Position numbers and translations under genes: made by a program. A model generated the notes under the pieces. It saw only the letters and a program-made list of their open reading frames with translations, ran no database searches and was not told the origin of the DNA. This document shows, piece by piece, positions 1 through 10,324 of a stretch of 64,000 bases of DNA. This DNA is from Dipteris shenzhenensis. Its lineage: Eukaryota > Polypodiophyta > Polypodiopsida > Gleicheniales. The number at the start of each line of letters is the position of its first letter. The first letter of the stretch is position 1. The stretch lies in the NCBI GenBank assembly GCA_047967505.1, contig CM106541.1; one strand, given 5' to 3'.

Positions 1-214
1 ATTGCATTTTTCTCTTCGTTATAAGCTTTTTGCTTTATAATATCTGAAAAATTCTCACTTTAAAAAATGACGAGTCCAGAAAGAGATGAAATGATTAGGG
101 AAAGCGAGGAAAGGGCTAGAAAAGGAAAGGCTATAGTTGAAGAGGAAATAGATGAGGAAACTCATGAGGATACTATGGAAATTGAGGATAAATGACTAGG
201 GAAAGCGAGGAAAG
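1..214 (+). pseudogene. Ty3/Gypsy element GypA, leader and probable gag start
   Basis: A short open frame (67-195, 42 codons) begins after an A-rich leader and encodes a charged, Glu/Lys/Arg-rich peptide starting MTSPERDEMIRES. It stops just before the CopB LTR at 215. I link it to Gypsy gag only by position: recognisable Gypsy gag resumes on the same strand directly after CopB, at about 11829. A motif near 88-108 (gggaaagcgaggaaag) recurs at 199-214 next to the CopB insertion point, so a local duplication is present. The peptide alone is not diagnostic; a host-derived fragment is the alternative. Confidence 0.35.
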
Positions 215-493
215 TGTTGGGAGTTGGAAGCAATGGAAGCGCAAAAATAGAAGCACAATGGAGAAAAACGAGATGCTATAATAGATTGCTGCAAAACTGA
301 AGTGTGGAGGCTCAAGGGAGAGCCAACATAACAAAACCCTAGGGCTAACTGCCCTAACTAGACTAAGTGTCCTAACTGACCTAGATGGTATATAAAGTAG
401 CTATACCAATATCCTAATTGACTATAACTAGGCCTACAAGGCTCATACCAAGGTATAAGTGGCATCTATGGATAGCCCATGAGATAGCCTACA
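215..493 (-). repeat. CopB 3' LTR
   Basis: On the minus strand this 279-bp segment starts TGTAGGC after a purine tract (494-504, GGAGGGGGGTT on the minus strand) and ends CCCAACA. The same terminal 35 bp reappears next to a PBS at 11794, which identifies the LTR edge. A TATA-like stretch (tatataaag, 388-396 on the plus strand) and a 6-bp inverted repeat (TAGGGC/GCCCTA, near 341-357) lie inside. Confidence 0.75.
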
Positions 494-661
494 AACCCCC
501 CTCCATGGTCTATCCTGGACATGGCTCAGGATACCTAAATATCTAGTGTCATGGTTGCACATGTTCGTCCCGTAGGATATAGGAACCTATGACTATACAG
601 AGTACAACAGAACAAGTTACAAAAGGTACTAAGTTTAAAGCTTGCCGAAAAGCCTCAAACT
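494..661 (-). pseudogene. CopB RNase H C-terminus and polypurine tract
   Basis: The minus strand encodes FEAFRQALNLVPF, matching the end of the CopC polyprotein (FETFRNALNLSPF at 45445-45490), and runs to a stop at 549-551. The polypurine tract of CopB follows at 494-504. The segment is cut off from the rest of CopB pol by CopA; the flanking AAACT (657-661) is the target-site copy. Confidence 0.85.
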
Positions 662-861
662 TGAAAGGGACTGAAGGGGGAAGAAGAGCAAGAGGGAGAG
701 AGTGAGAGAGAGAAGACTCAAGGTGTGCGGGTGTGAAGTGATGAGCCACACCACAAACTCATTTGTTTTTATTAGGATTAGGTTTACCCTATGACTGTCT
801 TAAGACAGTCATAGGTGTCCTATCTTTAATGAAGGGTTGGCAATGTGCCTTTACCCCAACA
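662..861 (-). repeat. CopA 3' LTR
   Basis: A 200-bp LTR, TGTTGGGG to CTTTCA on the minus strand. It holds a perfect 28-bp palindrome at 788-815 (half-site CCTATGACTGTCTT), an AATAAAAA stretch about 90 nt into the LTR, and a CT-rich U5-like end. It is identical to the 5' LTR except at one base. Confidence 0.95.
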
Positions 862-960
862 ACCTCCCACCTAAAGGCCAACGTGCCTAAAGGGGAGAAA
901 AGAATAAAAATTACAGCAATATACAGTTACTGTATACAAGACCATAAAATAAGAATGGTC

Positions 961-3432
961 TCACCCTAATCCCATGATGTGGCGGCAATGTGCAAACCGC
1001 TCTGTAGGCAAGCTCTTAGTGAGCAAATCTGCAGGATTATCATCAGTATGCACTTTCACAAGCTCAAGTCGCTTGTCTTCCAGTACCTCCCTGATGAAAT
1101 GATATTTCACTTCAATGTGCTTGGTCTTCTGATGAAAGACCGGATTCTTTGCCAACATGATAGCACTCTGACTATCACAATGCAAAACTGGCATATCTCC
1201 TGTAATGCCCAAATCTCCCACCAGCCGAGTAAGCCATATTGCTTCCTTGCAAGCCTCAATGGCTGCAACATATTCAGCTTCAGTGGTTGACAGTGCAACA
1301 CATTTCTGCAACCGAGACACCCATGATATAGCACCTCCTGCAAATGTGAAAATATAACCGGTAGTAGACTTCCGGTTATCTGCATTCCCTGCATAGTCTG
1401 AATCTGTAAAACCATGCACCAATGCATCCTGCCTACCATAGCATACGCACAAGTCTTTGGTACCCTTGAGATACCTCAAGACACCTTTCACTGCTTCCCA
1501 GTGCCGCTTGCTTGGATTTGCCATATACCTGCTGATGACTCCTACCGCAAAAGCAATATCCGGACGAGTGGCAACCATGGCATACATCAGAGAACCAACT
1601 GCAGATGCATACGGAACCTTGGCCATTTCAGCCTTATCATCATCTGATCTGGGGCTGTCCTTACTGCTGAGTTTTAAATGTGGAGGCAACGGGGTACTAA
1701 TAGACTTCCCCCCCTCCATTTTAAAGCGCTGCAGTACTTTGTCAATGTATTCTTTCTGTGACAGAAACAAAAATCCCTTGGACCTGTCACGAGTAATCCG
1801 CATGCCAAGAATATGATTTGCATCACCCAAGTCTTTCATGTTAAAAGACTTATGCAGTTGTTTCTTTAAAGCACTAATCTCATGCTGAGATTTACTGGCA
1901 ATAAGCATGTCATCCACATATGGAATGAGTAGCATCAAACTGCCATCCTTTGCCCGTTTGGTGTACAAGCAATGATCGGTCTCACACCTATGATACCCTT
2001 GGGACTGCATGAAGGCATCAAACTTCTTGTACCATTCTCTTGGCGCCTGCTTGAGTCCATACAAGCTCCTCTTGAGCTTACACACAAGCTGCTCTTTCCC
2101 TTTAACAGCATATCCCTCTGGCTGACTCATATAGATCTCATCATGGAGATCTCCGTGAAGAAAAGCTGTCTTCACATCCATCTGACATAAATCCATGTCG
2201 TCATGAGCAACAAGAGCTAACACTGCTGTCAAAGTAGTCATCTTGACTACAGGGGAAAAGATCTCATCAAAGTCAATGCCCTTCTCCTGCTTAAATCCCT
2301 TGGCAACCAATCTGGCCTTATACCTAGGTAAAGCATTTGAATCCACTTTGACTTTGTAAACCCACTTGCATGGCAAAACCTTTCTGCCTGCAGGTAGCTG
2401 CACCAAGTCCCATGTATCATTCTGAAGTAGGGAGTCCATTTCTGACTGCATGGCTTTCTCCCACTTCTTTTTCTCTGTTCTTCCCATAGCTTCCTTGAAG
2501 CTGGAAGGTTCACCACAATCTGTCAGCATGATAAAATCAGCCACATTATTGGCTCTTGGAACAAACCTGGCAGGAGGCCGTTGTGCACGGGTGCTCCTCC
2601 TAACAAAATGTTCCGGATTAGGCTGCTGTCCAGCCTGTTCTTCATGCATGACAGGTGGCTGTACCACTATATCTGGCTGTTCTACAGCCCCATCTGCTGG
2701 CATATCTAGTGGTGCATCATTGGCAAAATTATCTGGCTGATTTTCAGCCTGTATACCCTCTTGAACAGGGTGATCTGCAGCAGCCTGCTGCTGCATATAA
2801 ATGGGCATTCTTTGCTGTCCAACATCATCATAAATAACCCTCCTGTATTCCACAGGTTGCACGGGTTCCTTGTGTACACTATCCTCTTTAAAGATGACAT
2901 CATTGCTGCGTATAATCTTCCGTTTAACAGGATCCCATAATCTGTACCCCATTTCACCTTCGTCACCATAACCCATAAAGATGCATCTGATAGACTTTGG
3001 ATCCAGTTTGGTGCGCAGTTCTTTGCGTACATGAGCAAAGCACTCGCAGCCAAATACACGTAAGTGCTTATATGAAGGTGGCTTGCCAGACCACACCTCC
3101 TCTGGCACTTTCAACTCCAAAGCCTTGTTTGGCGACCTGTTAATAATGTGAACTGCTGTTTGCACGGCTTCTGCCCAAAAGCCATGGGGTAATGCAGCAT
3201 AAGACAACATACATCGAACCTTCTCCTGAATAGTTCGATTCACCCGCTCACTTGCACCATTTTGAGATGCATTATGAGGGGCTGTGAGTTCCTGTTTGAT
3301 GCCCTTAGCTTGGCAAAACTGCACAAAAGCATGTGACACATACTCACCCCCATTATCGGACCTGAGGCATTTCAGCCTGCCACCTGTCCGATTCTCAACC
3401 TGAGCAACAAACTTCTTGAAAGCATCTAAAAC
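961..3432 (-). CDS. CopA integrase (partial), reverse transcriptase, RNase H
   Basis: The frame is open from about 3432 to the stop at 961-963. In order it encodes the distal integrase core (SDNGGEY carrying the second catalytic Asp, then NGASERVNR with the catalytic Glu), the integrase C-terminal region, a Copia RT (KARLVAKGF, QMDVKTAFLHGDL, YVDD near 1906-1926) and RNase H (TDSDYAGN, STTEAEY, CDSQSA, KHIEVKYHF). The GAG_pre-integrs domain and the first integrase catalytic Asp are missing: gag-protease ends at VITDG and pol resumes at VLDAFKKFV, with roughly 100-150 residues absent compared with related Copia elements. The protein would copy RNA into DNA in virus-like particles, but its integrase looks inactive. 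Frame integrity is otherwise excellent, in line with the near-identical LTRs. Confidence 0.93.
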   Translation of the reverse strand, partial: VLDAFKKFVAQVENRTGGRLKCLRSDNGGEYVSHAFVQFCQAKGIKQELTAPHNASQNGASERVNRTIQEKVRCMLSYAALPHGFWAEAVQTAVHIINRSPNKALELKVPEEVWSGKPPSYKHLRVFGCECFAHVRKELRTKLDPKSIRCIFMGYGDEGEMGYRLWDPVKRKIIRSNDVIFKEDSVHKEPVQPVEYRRVIYDDVGQQRMPIYMQQQAAADHPVQEGIQAENQPDNFANDAPLDMPADGAVEQPDIVVQPPVMHEEQAGQQPNPEHFVRRSTRAQRPPARFVPRANNVADFIMLTDCGEPSSFKEAMGRTEKKKWEKAMQSEMDSLLQNDTWDLVQLPAGRKVLPCKWVYKVKVDSNALPRYKARLVAKGFKQEKGIDFDEIFSPVVKMTTLTAVLALVAHDDMDLCQMDVKTAFLHGDLHDEIYMSQPEGYAVKGKEQLVCKLKRSLYGLKQAPREWYKKFDAFMQSQGYHRCETDHCLYTKRAKDGSLMLLIPYVDDMLIASKSQHEISALKKQLHKSFNMKDLGDANHILGMRITRDRSKGFLFLSQKEYIDKVLQRFKMEGGKSISTPLPPHLKLSSKDSPRSDDDKAEMAKVPYASAVGSLMYAMVATRPDIAFAVGVISRYMANPSKRHWEAVKGVLRYLKGTKDLCVCYGRQDALVHGFTDSDYAGNADNRKSTTGYIFTFAGGAISWVSRLQKCVALSTTEAEYVAAIEACKEAIWLTRLVGDLGITGDMPVLHCDSQSAIMLAKNPVFHQKTKHIEVKYHFIREVLEDKRLELVKVHTDDNPADLLTKSLPTERFAHCRHIMGLG

Positions 3433-3448
3433 CCTCAGCCACTACAGT

Positions 3449-4684
3449 CTAGCCATCAGTAATCACCCATTTGGAATCCCCAAATGTGGTGTGGTAACCA
3501 CTGTCATCCAATAAGCCAGTGCTAATCAGATTTTTCTTGATTTGCGGCACATGGCGGACACCATCAAGCATGAATATGCGTCCATCAGGAAATACTATCT
3601 GTATACTGCCAATCCCTGCAATCTGACATGCATAGTTGTTCCCAAGATGAACAACTCCATGAGTACCTGTGTAGGAAGTAAACCACTCCCTATGAGGAGT
3701 AACATGAAAAGAGGCACCTGAATCCAAGAGCCAAGTGTGCATGTCGTGACCATCAATAACCAAGGCATGTGCTATTACAGCAGAAGAGCATAAAACATCA
3801 TGTATGTCACTGTCACTGTCCTCTGCTGCAACATTCACTGCATCCAAGTCATCTGCCTTGGCCTTGCCTTTGCCTTTGCTTGCATTTCCTGCATCCTTTG
3901 TTTCAGCCTTCTTGGCTTTCTGATCCCGTATGAACTTGAAGCACTTAGACTTCACATGTCCCTTCTTGCCACAATAAAAGCATTCAATATCCTTTTTACC
4001 ACGGGACTGACTTCGGGATTTGGACTTACTAGCAGATCTCCCCTTCTGCTGAGTTCTGCCTCTATCCTGTACCTGCAAAGCATTTGAAGATTTGTTGCCC
4101 GCATTATTCTTCCTGCTCATCTCCTCCATGAGGAGAGAGCTCTCTACATCAGCATATATAAGAGTGACATTTGAATTAGACAGAGTGGTCTTGAAAGTGT
4201 CCCAACTCTCAGGGAGGGTACACAACAAGAAAGTAGCCTTGAACTCCTCATCAAGATTCAACCCCTGTGCAATCAGCTGTGTAAAGATGGCATTGAACTC
4301 ACTCAAGTGTGAGGTCATAGCTGTACCTTCCTTCATGCGAAGATCAACCAGCTTCTTCAGCCAATAAACCTTACTGGCTGAGCTCTTTTGGGCATACAAT
4401 TCTTCTAGCCTTTGCCATAGACCATAAGAGGTCTTTTCAGCCTGAACATTGAACACAAGAGTGTCTGAAATAGTGAGCATGATAGCTGCCCTTGCGGACA
4501 AATCAAGCTCTTCCCAGTCATTAGCTGCCATGTCAGATGGCTTGACACCCTTCACCCTTATGGGCTTAGCAATCTTCTTTAACAGAAGTACATTCAAGCA
4601 CTGTTCTGCCCATAATGCATAGTTGTGTGCTCCTTCCAGTTTCTTTATGTTCAGAATTGAAGAATCACTTCCCCCTGATGCCAT
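3449..4684 (-). CDS. CopA Gag and aspartic protease
   Basis: I place the start at the ATG at 4682-4684 (MASGGSDSS), because the 31 codons upstream are hydrophobic and read from leader sequence. The order is a Copia gag domain (LEGAHNYALWAEQ, a UBN2-type region), a basic Ser/Arg/Lys linker, a complete CCHC zinc knuckle (CFYCGKKGHVKSKC), then the aspartic protease with catalytic DSGASFHVT near 3705-3735. The frame stops after KWVITDG at the internal deletion. Gag would package element RNA and protease would mature the particle. All key knuckle and protease residues are present. Confidence 0.93.
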   Translation of the reverse strand: MASGGSDSSILNIKKLEGAHNYALWAEQCLNVLLLKKIAKPIRVKGVKPSDMAANDWEELDLSARAAIMLTISDTLVFNVQAEKTSYGLWQRLEELYAQKSSASKVYWLKKLVDLRMKEGTAMTSHLSEFNAIFTQLIAQGLNLDEEFKATFLLCTLPESWDTFKTTLSNSNVTLIYADVESSLLMEEMSRKNNAGNKSSNALQVQDRGRTQQKGRSASKSKSRSQSRGKKDIECFYCGKKGHVKSKCFKFIRDQKAKKAETKDAGNASKGKGKAKADDLDAVNVAAEDSDSDIHDVLCSSAVIAHALVIDGHDMHTWLLDSGASFHVTPHREWFTSYTGTHGVVHLGNNYACQIAGIGSIQIVFPDGRIFMLDGVRHVPQIKKNLISTGLLDDSGYHTTFGDSKWVITDG

Positions 4685-6373
4685 ATCAGATAAGGAAAGT
4701 ACCTGACTCCCTGGAAGTAAAAAAAGACTGAATAAAAATTCTGATTTCTCAGAAAAAAAAAACCCTGCTCTATTCAAGAGCCAGAAGCACTCTCAATGGT
4801 GCTGTTTTTACTGTCAGGGAAATCTGCAGCAAAACAGTAAATGACCCTGCAAATACTGTACCTTCTGACACACTGTACCATGCTCAAAGAGGCATAAAAA
4901 CAGTAATTTCAGACTGCTGCAGTTGCTCAACAAGTGCTTAACAGTGCATAATCATCTGACAAAGCACAAACACTGCTGTAAACCCTGATGTACTGACTGT
5001 ACTGATCACTTCTCCCACCTCAGATGAGGTATTGCACTGAGTTAATATGCATAAACCACTTGGCAAACACCCCAAAAAAAAATGACACTTCAGCCTGTCA
5101 CACAGCCTGCAACAGAAAATGGGATAAATCCCAAGCAATCACCCTTATACCAAGGGGAGAAAATGCATCTGAAGATCTCTGTCGGTAACCCAAGTGCTAT
5201 CAAACAAAGTCTGGGCAAAAGCCCCTTGATCTGACACCTGAATCAAGTGGAGAACACCTCAACACTGAGGTAGCATGCAATATGAAAATCTCTCTGACAA
5301 AATCATCCACCAGTGTAATGCATATACTGCCCTGTGTAGAAATGACATACACAGATCCCAACGTACAAACACTCAATGAGGAACCTTTTGAGCACTGTCA
5401 ACGATGGACAGTTAGGGACCGAGTAAACTCGATGCGCCCTGGCCAAGCGTGGCTCAACTGAGGTTCTCTGAGTGTGGCACAAGAAATGTGACCTGCAAGA
5501 AAATGTCACCTCGACACTGCGGAAATCAAGACAAATGTGTGCTCTCTGGCACCACACTGCCTCAAGGCATACAATGCATCACCTTCCGGGCAAAAGCCCT
5601 ATGATCTGCTCACCTGTAAACTGAGATTCAAACCCAGTAAAAGCATATGTCCTCTTGCAAAATCAAGGCATTACCTTCCCAGAACAAAATAGCTGTGCAA
5701 TCAACCACACACTGTGGTTGTCTTCACCTCAAGCACGAGATGAATGAAAGTACTTGCTGTACTGTCAAGATAACACAGTTTTGTGAACTGAAAAAAGACC
5801 CTGAATCAAGAGGAATGAAGAGCAGAATGCGCTTTCACCTCTCTTTCTTCCCCAAGCAAAAAAAAATCTGCGCCTGCTGTACTGCCTGTACCTGCGCAGT
5901 GTACGGAATCCCAGAAAAGGGAAAAAAAAAATTTCGAAAATTTTGCCCTGTTGAAGTTCCCTGTAGGTACGGCGGCGTCGTCCGTACGACCGTACGGCAG
6001 TCCGTACAACTGCGTACGGTCTCCCTTGTGTGGACTGCGCGATGCCCGAAGGGCTTAGCAGCTAGTAGCAGCAGCTATGCAGCTGCTGGCTGCTGGCTTG
6101 ATGCGGCGCCGCCCTGCTGCTGTCAGCAGCTGCTGTACAGCCCGCGACCCGCGCCACAGCCCGTGCCCGCTCCCGAGCTGCTCCCGTGCCCACGCCACAG
6201 CCCGCGCCCGCGCCCGCGCTGCTCCCGTGCCCACGCGCCCACGCACGATGCTCGCGCTTGCGCCCTGATCAGATCCGTACGAAGTCCGTCCGTACCGTCC
6301 GTACGGCGATGGCTATGTAGAGGTCGAAGGGGAGAGGTCAAGGGTAGAAGGGAAACCTTGCTCTGATACCAGT
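4685..6373 (-). other. CopA 5' leader with PBS and GTACGG cluster
   Basis: About 1.7 kb separates the 5' LTR from gag. The PBS (6361-6373) abuts the LTR. A GC-rich run of imperfect repeats (about 6130-6245, built on cccgtgcccgctcc) and two clusters of GTACGG/CCGTAC words (about 5960-6030 and 6275-6310) lie near the PBS. A 239-codon plus-strand open frame (5647-6366) crosses the region but is antisense to the element and has repeat-driven composition, so I do not call it a gene. Confidence 0.8.
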
Positions 6374-6573
6374 TGAAAGGGACTGAAGGGGGAAGAAGAG
6401 CAAGAGGGAGAGAGTGAGAGAGAGAAGACTCAAGGTGTGCGGGTGTGAAGTGATGAGCCACACCACAAACTCATTTGTTTTTATTAGGATAAGGTTTACC
6501 CTATGACTGTCTTAAGACAGTCATAGGTGTCCTATCTTTAATGAAGGGTTGGCAATGTGCCTTTACCCCAACA
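6374..6573 (-). repeat. CopA 5' LTR
   Basis: A 200-bp LTR ending TTTCA directly before the PBS. It carries the same perfect 28-bp palindrome at 6500-6527. It differs from the 3' LTR at one position. Confidence 0.95.
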
Positions 6574-9443
6574 AAACTTAGGTCAAGGTAGAGCCTTCGT
6601 AAAAAGATCTGCCAAGTTGTTTTCAGCGGGAACATAAGACAACTCAATATCACCTGCTGATAATCGCTCTCTGACATAGTGATAGTGAACCTCAATGTGC
6701 TTTGTGAGAGAAAAACTGGATTTTGTGCGACACCCAAAGCACTCGGACTATTAGTGAAGATGACGGTAGGAGCAGTCTGGCATGCACAAAGATCTGCAGG
6801 TAGCTTCCGAAGCCAAACACACCTCACTGTAGCTGTAAAAGCCGCTCTGGACTCGGCTTCACAACTAGAAGTAGCAATTGTACTCTGCTTCTTGCTGAAC
6901 CAAGAAACACATGAAGTACCAAGCATAAAACAGCTGCCACTATGTGACACACGAGTGTCAGACCAACCAGCCCAATCACTATCAGTGAACCCATGCATGA
7001 CAAGTGAAGTATCAGCCCCATAAAGAAGGCCTAAATGCTGAGTGCCTTTAAGATATCTAAAAACACGCTTCACGGCATGCCAATGGTGCATAGATGGGTT
7101 GTGCATATATCTGCTTAACTGTGAGACATCATACTGTAGATCACGTCTCGTATGGCATAGGTAAATCAAACAACCAACTGCCTGCTGATAAAGAGTGACA
7201 TCACATGTACCGCTGCCATTCTCAGAAGAGAAGTGAAAACCAGTCTCTAATGCTGTGGATACTGGCTTGCAATCCAACTGAAAACGCTGCAAAAGCTGTC
7301 CAATGTACTTGGATTGTGACATTAAAATGCCCCCTTCACTGCTAGCAAATTGAATGCCCAGATAGTAGTGCAGAAGACCAAGATCAGACATAGCAAATGT
7401 CTACTGCAAATCAACTGTAAAATCTGCAATTTGCTGAGCATGTGTCCCAATTACAAGCATGTCATCCACATAAAGGACTAAAATCAGCAAATCTGTCCCA
7501 CGCTTGCGGATGTAAAGAGTAGCCTCTGTAGGGCTGTTCTGAAAGCCAAGTGTGAGCAAATGAGAATGAATTCTCGAATACCAAGCCCGAGGTGCCTGCT
7601 TCAATCGATAGAGGGCCTTTTTCAAGAGGCATACCTTGCTTTCAAAACCTTCAACCTCAAAGCCAGGAGGTTGGGAAACATAGACCTCTTCCTGCAAATG
7701 CCCATGAAGGAAAGCTGTCTTAATATCATGCTGATGTATCTGCCAATGAAAGTGGGCAGCAAAGGCAATAACAATGCGAATGGTAGTGATCCTGGAAGTG
7801 GGAGCAAAAGTCTCCTCAAAGTCAATGCCATGTTGCTAAGCATAGCCCTTAGCAACAAGACGGGCTTTGTAACGGTCCATTGAACCATCAGCTTTCCGTT
7901 TGATCTTGTAAACCCACTTAGTTCCAATGGCATTCTTGCCATAAGGCAAATCACACAACTCCCAAGTATCATTCTGATGGATAGAATCCAATTCAGCTTG
8001 CATGGCCTTTATCCAACAATCATTTTGAAAGGCATCTTGATGACATAATGGATCTTCATTGCATGCTGTAGCAACCAAAGCATAAGCAACAAAACTAGCA
8101 TGCTCTTTCCGAACAGCTGCTCTCGTACGGGCTGGTAGAGGAGTGTCTTGTTTGCTGTCTTTTAATGTGTCAAGGAGCTAACGGGGTACCTTTTTAGGCT
8201 CCTGAATTTCTGCTCTTTCTTGGTCAAATGATCCTGATCAATGATAGGCATATCAGGCTGAATTTCTGCATGCACATGGGACTGTAAATGACCAACAGAT
8301 GGAGGGACAACCTCAGATGGAACATCACCCCGAGCATCGGATGGAAACAAAGGCATCAAGCTGTCAAACATGTCTGGGGCATCAACAACGGGCTGTTTTT
8401 GACAGTCCAGCAAAGGCACAGTGGAAGATTCATCAAACACAACATCCCGACTAACAAAACACTTGCCCGTGCGGGGCTGATATAGCTTATAGCCCCTGCT
8501 CTTTGAACTATACCCAAGAAAAATGCATTTAACAGCTTTATCATCCAACTTAGTGCGTCTCTGTGAAGGCACATGAGCATAAGCTAAGCATTCAAAAGTC
8601 CTCAGGTGGGAAATGCGAGGCTTACGACCCGTCCACTCATAAGGTGTGATAGTCTGCAATGCCTTTGTTGGACATCTATTTAAGATGTAATTTGCACACA
8701 TGACCGCATCCAACCACAACTTATCAGGCAAATGTTTGCCTTTCAACATGCATCTGGCTATTTCCATCATTGATCTATTCTTCCGCTCAGCCATGGGATT
8801 CTGTTGAGGAGTATAAGGCACCGTGCATCGATGATTAATGCCACGGGAAGCCAAAAAAACAACAAACTCCTTCGACATGTATTCACCCCCCCTGTCTGTA
8901 TTAATGTGAGCAATGTGCAGCCCACTCTCATTCTCAGCCAAGGCAATAAAGTGGTTGAAGCATGAAGAAACATCAAACTTGGATTTCAATGCGAAAATCC
9001 AAGTTTACCTGGTGAAATCATCAATAAAAGTAACAAAATAGTAGAACCCCCCAAGAGCTGCAACCCTCATGGGTCCACAAACATCACTATGAACCAGATA
9101 AAGCTTACGTGAAGTACCAACTCTTCCATCCTTGGGAAACGAAGCACGGTGCATCTTACCAAGTAAGCATGGTTCACAAACATGTTTGGTAGGCATATGC
9201 ATTTTGGGAAGATCCACAACCATATCTTTCTTATATAACTTTACCAGGGCTCCAAATTGAGGTGTCCAACCTCTTATGCCACAAATGAGTATCTGGCATG
9301 GTAGAATCAATAGCAAAGGCATGTGCATCGGCAAGTACATCATCATCATCTAAACATCTGTCATAAGCATCAAGTTTGTAAAGACCGCTAGACAATGTGT
9401 CAGTCAAAACCAAGGTAGAGGCATGTGTAACATCATACACTGC
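6574..9443 (-). pseudogene. CopB integrase, reverse transcriptase and RNase H, decayed
   Basis: Reading minus from 9443, the pieces are: GAG_pre-integrs (HLWHKRLD, CLLGKMHRASF), integrase core (HSDVCGP, NTDRGGEY, MAERKNR), integrase C-terminal region, Copia RT (KARLVAKGYA, LYVDDMLV near 7456-7481) and RNase H (TDSDWAGWSD, CEAES). RNase H is broken by CopA. Frames are interrupted near 9005, 8162, 7836 and 7400, and the last codons before the CopA junction contain a stop (LP*PKF). The sequence is close in type to CopC, including YKARLVAKGYA and the PPGFE motif after the first RT block, so the two are probably one broad lineage. It cannot make a functional polyprotein. Confidence 0.9.
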
Positions 9444-9449
9444 ACACCT

Positions 9450-10324
9450 TATAGAGAAACGATAGGGTTTGCAGTGGAGCGATCAGAAAATAGACAATAC
9501 TCAGATACAACTGAAGAACGGAACTCAGAAAACATAGTGCCTGTCGGTAATATGAAAAACTGAATACAAGAACCTCAAGCCGTCGTGTCTTAAGGACCGT
9601 GGCTGAGGTGAATCAGAAAGATGATTCCATATAGAGAAACTGTAGAAAAGATAGCAGTAGAGGGAGCGAAGCGCAGTCCTCCATGTAGCTCGATGATGAC
9701 GAAGAAGATGAAGGGCTAGAGCTGCCCTAGGAAATGGCTGAAAACCAGCATGCTCTGAGGAAGGAACCTTCAGGCTATCTGGAATAGCAACATGATGAAG
9801 AAAAGGAGCAGATCTGGAGTAGGAGGGGCAGATCTGGAGCAGAAGAAGCAGAGGGGCAGATCTGGAGAAGGATGGGGCAGATCTAGAGCAGAAGGAGCAG
9901 ATCTGGAGCAAGATGGGGCAGATCTGGAGGAGAAGATGGAGCAGCCAGGAGGCAGGAAGGAGAGGCAGAGAGAAGGTAGAGAGGAGGCAGAGAGGAGCAG
10001 ATGTGAATGGAGCAGGCGGGCCTACAGCAAAGGATGGTGGAGAAGAGGAGCAGCTGCAGGTCCTGTCCTGTCAGAAGGAGTGTGGGGGCAGATGCCTTTT
10101 ATAGGCCAGACCTAGCTGGTCGGCCAGCTGGTCAGTGGGCCTGCCAGCTGGTCGTGCAGCTGGTCGGTGGGCCTGCCAGCTGGTCGGCCAACTGGTCGGC
10201 CAATTCTGGTCGGCCAGACTAGCTGGTCTTTCTGGCCACTTGTTTGGCTGAGATGGTTGGCCTTTTGGCTGGCCTGTGAGCTATTAGATTGTCCCATAAA
10301 TTGGGGATTGTTTAGTTGCTGAAT
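9450..10324. mobile_element. 875-bp unclassified insertion inside CopB
   Basis: CopB coding stops cleanly after codons for DGVRC and resumes with AVYDVTH 875 bp away. The insertion is flanked by ACACCT at 9444-9449 and 10325-10330, a 5-6 bp target duplication. It contains a run of gcagatctggag-type repeats (about 9805-9935) and a GC-rich run of cagctggtcgg-type repeats (about 10105-10225). I see no terminal inverted repeats, no TG...CA ends and no credible protein. A solo-LTR-like or small non-autonomous element is possible; the class is unknown. Confidence 0.7.

Larger units (their letters stand above)
662..6573 (-). mobile_element. Young Ty1/Copia retrotransposon CopA
   Basis: This is a full-length minus-strand insertion flanked by an exact 5-bp target duplication, AAACT at 657-661 and 6574-6578. 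LTRs are 662-861 and 6374-6573, both 200 bp and differing at one base (ggattagg versus ggataagg). The PBS (6361-6373; minus strand ACTGGTATCAGAGC) pairs with initiator tRNA-Met, and a polypurine tract (862-871; minus strand GGTGGGAGGT) borders the 3' LTR. Gag-protease and integrase-RT-RNase H frames are long and nearly intact. The protease (DSGASFHVT) and overall layout resemble the Tork/Tnt1 lineage; that assignment is by memory of the family, not by a tree. Confidence 0.96.

Noticed and set aside
5647-6366. 239-codon plus-strand frame in the CopA leader
   Set aside because: Antisense to the element, repeat-driven composition and no recognisable domain.
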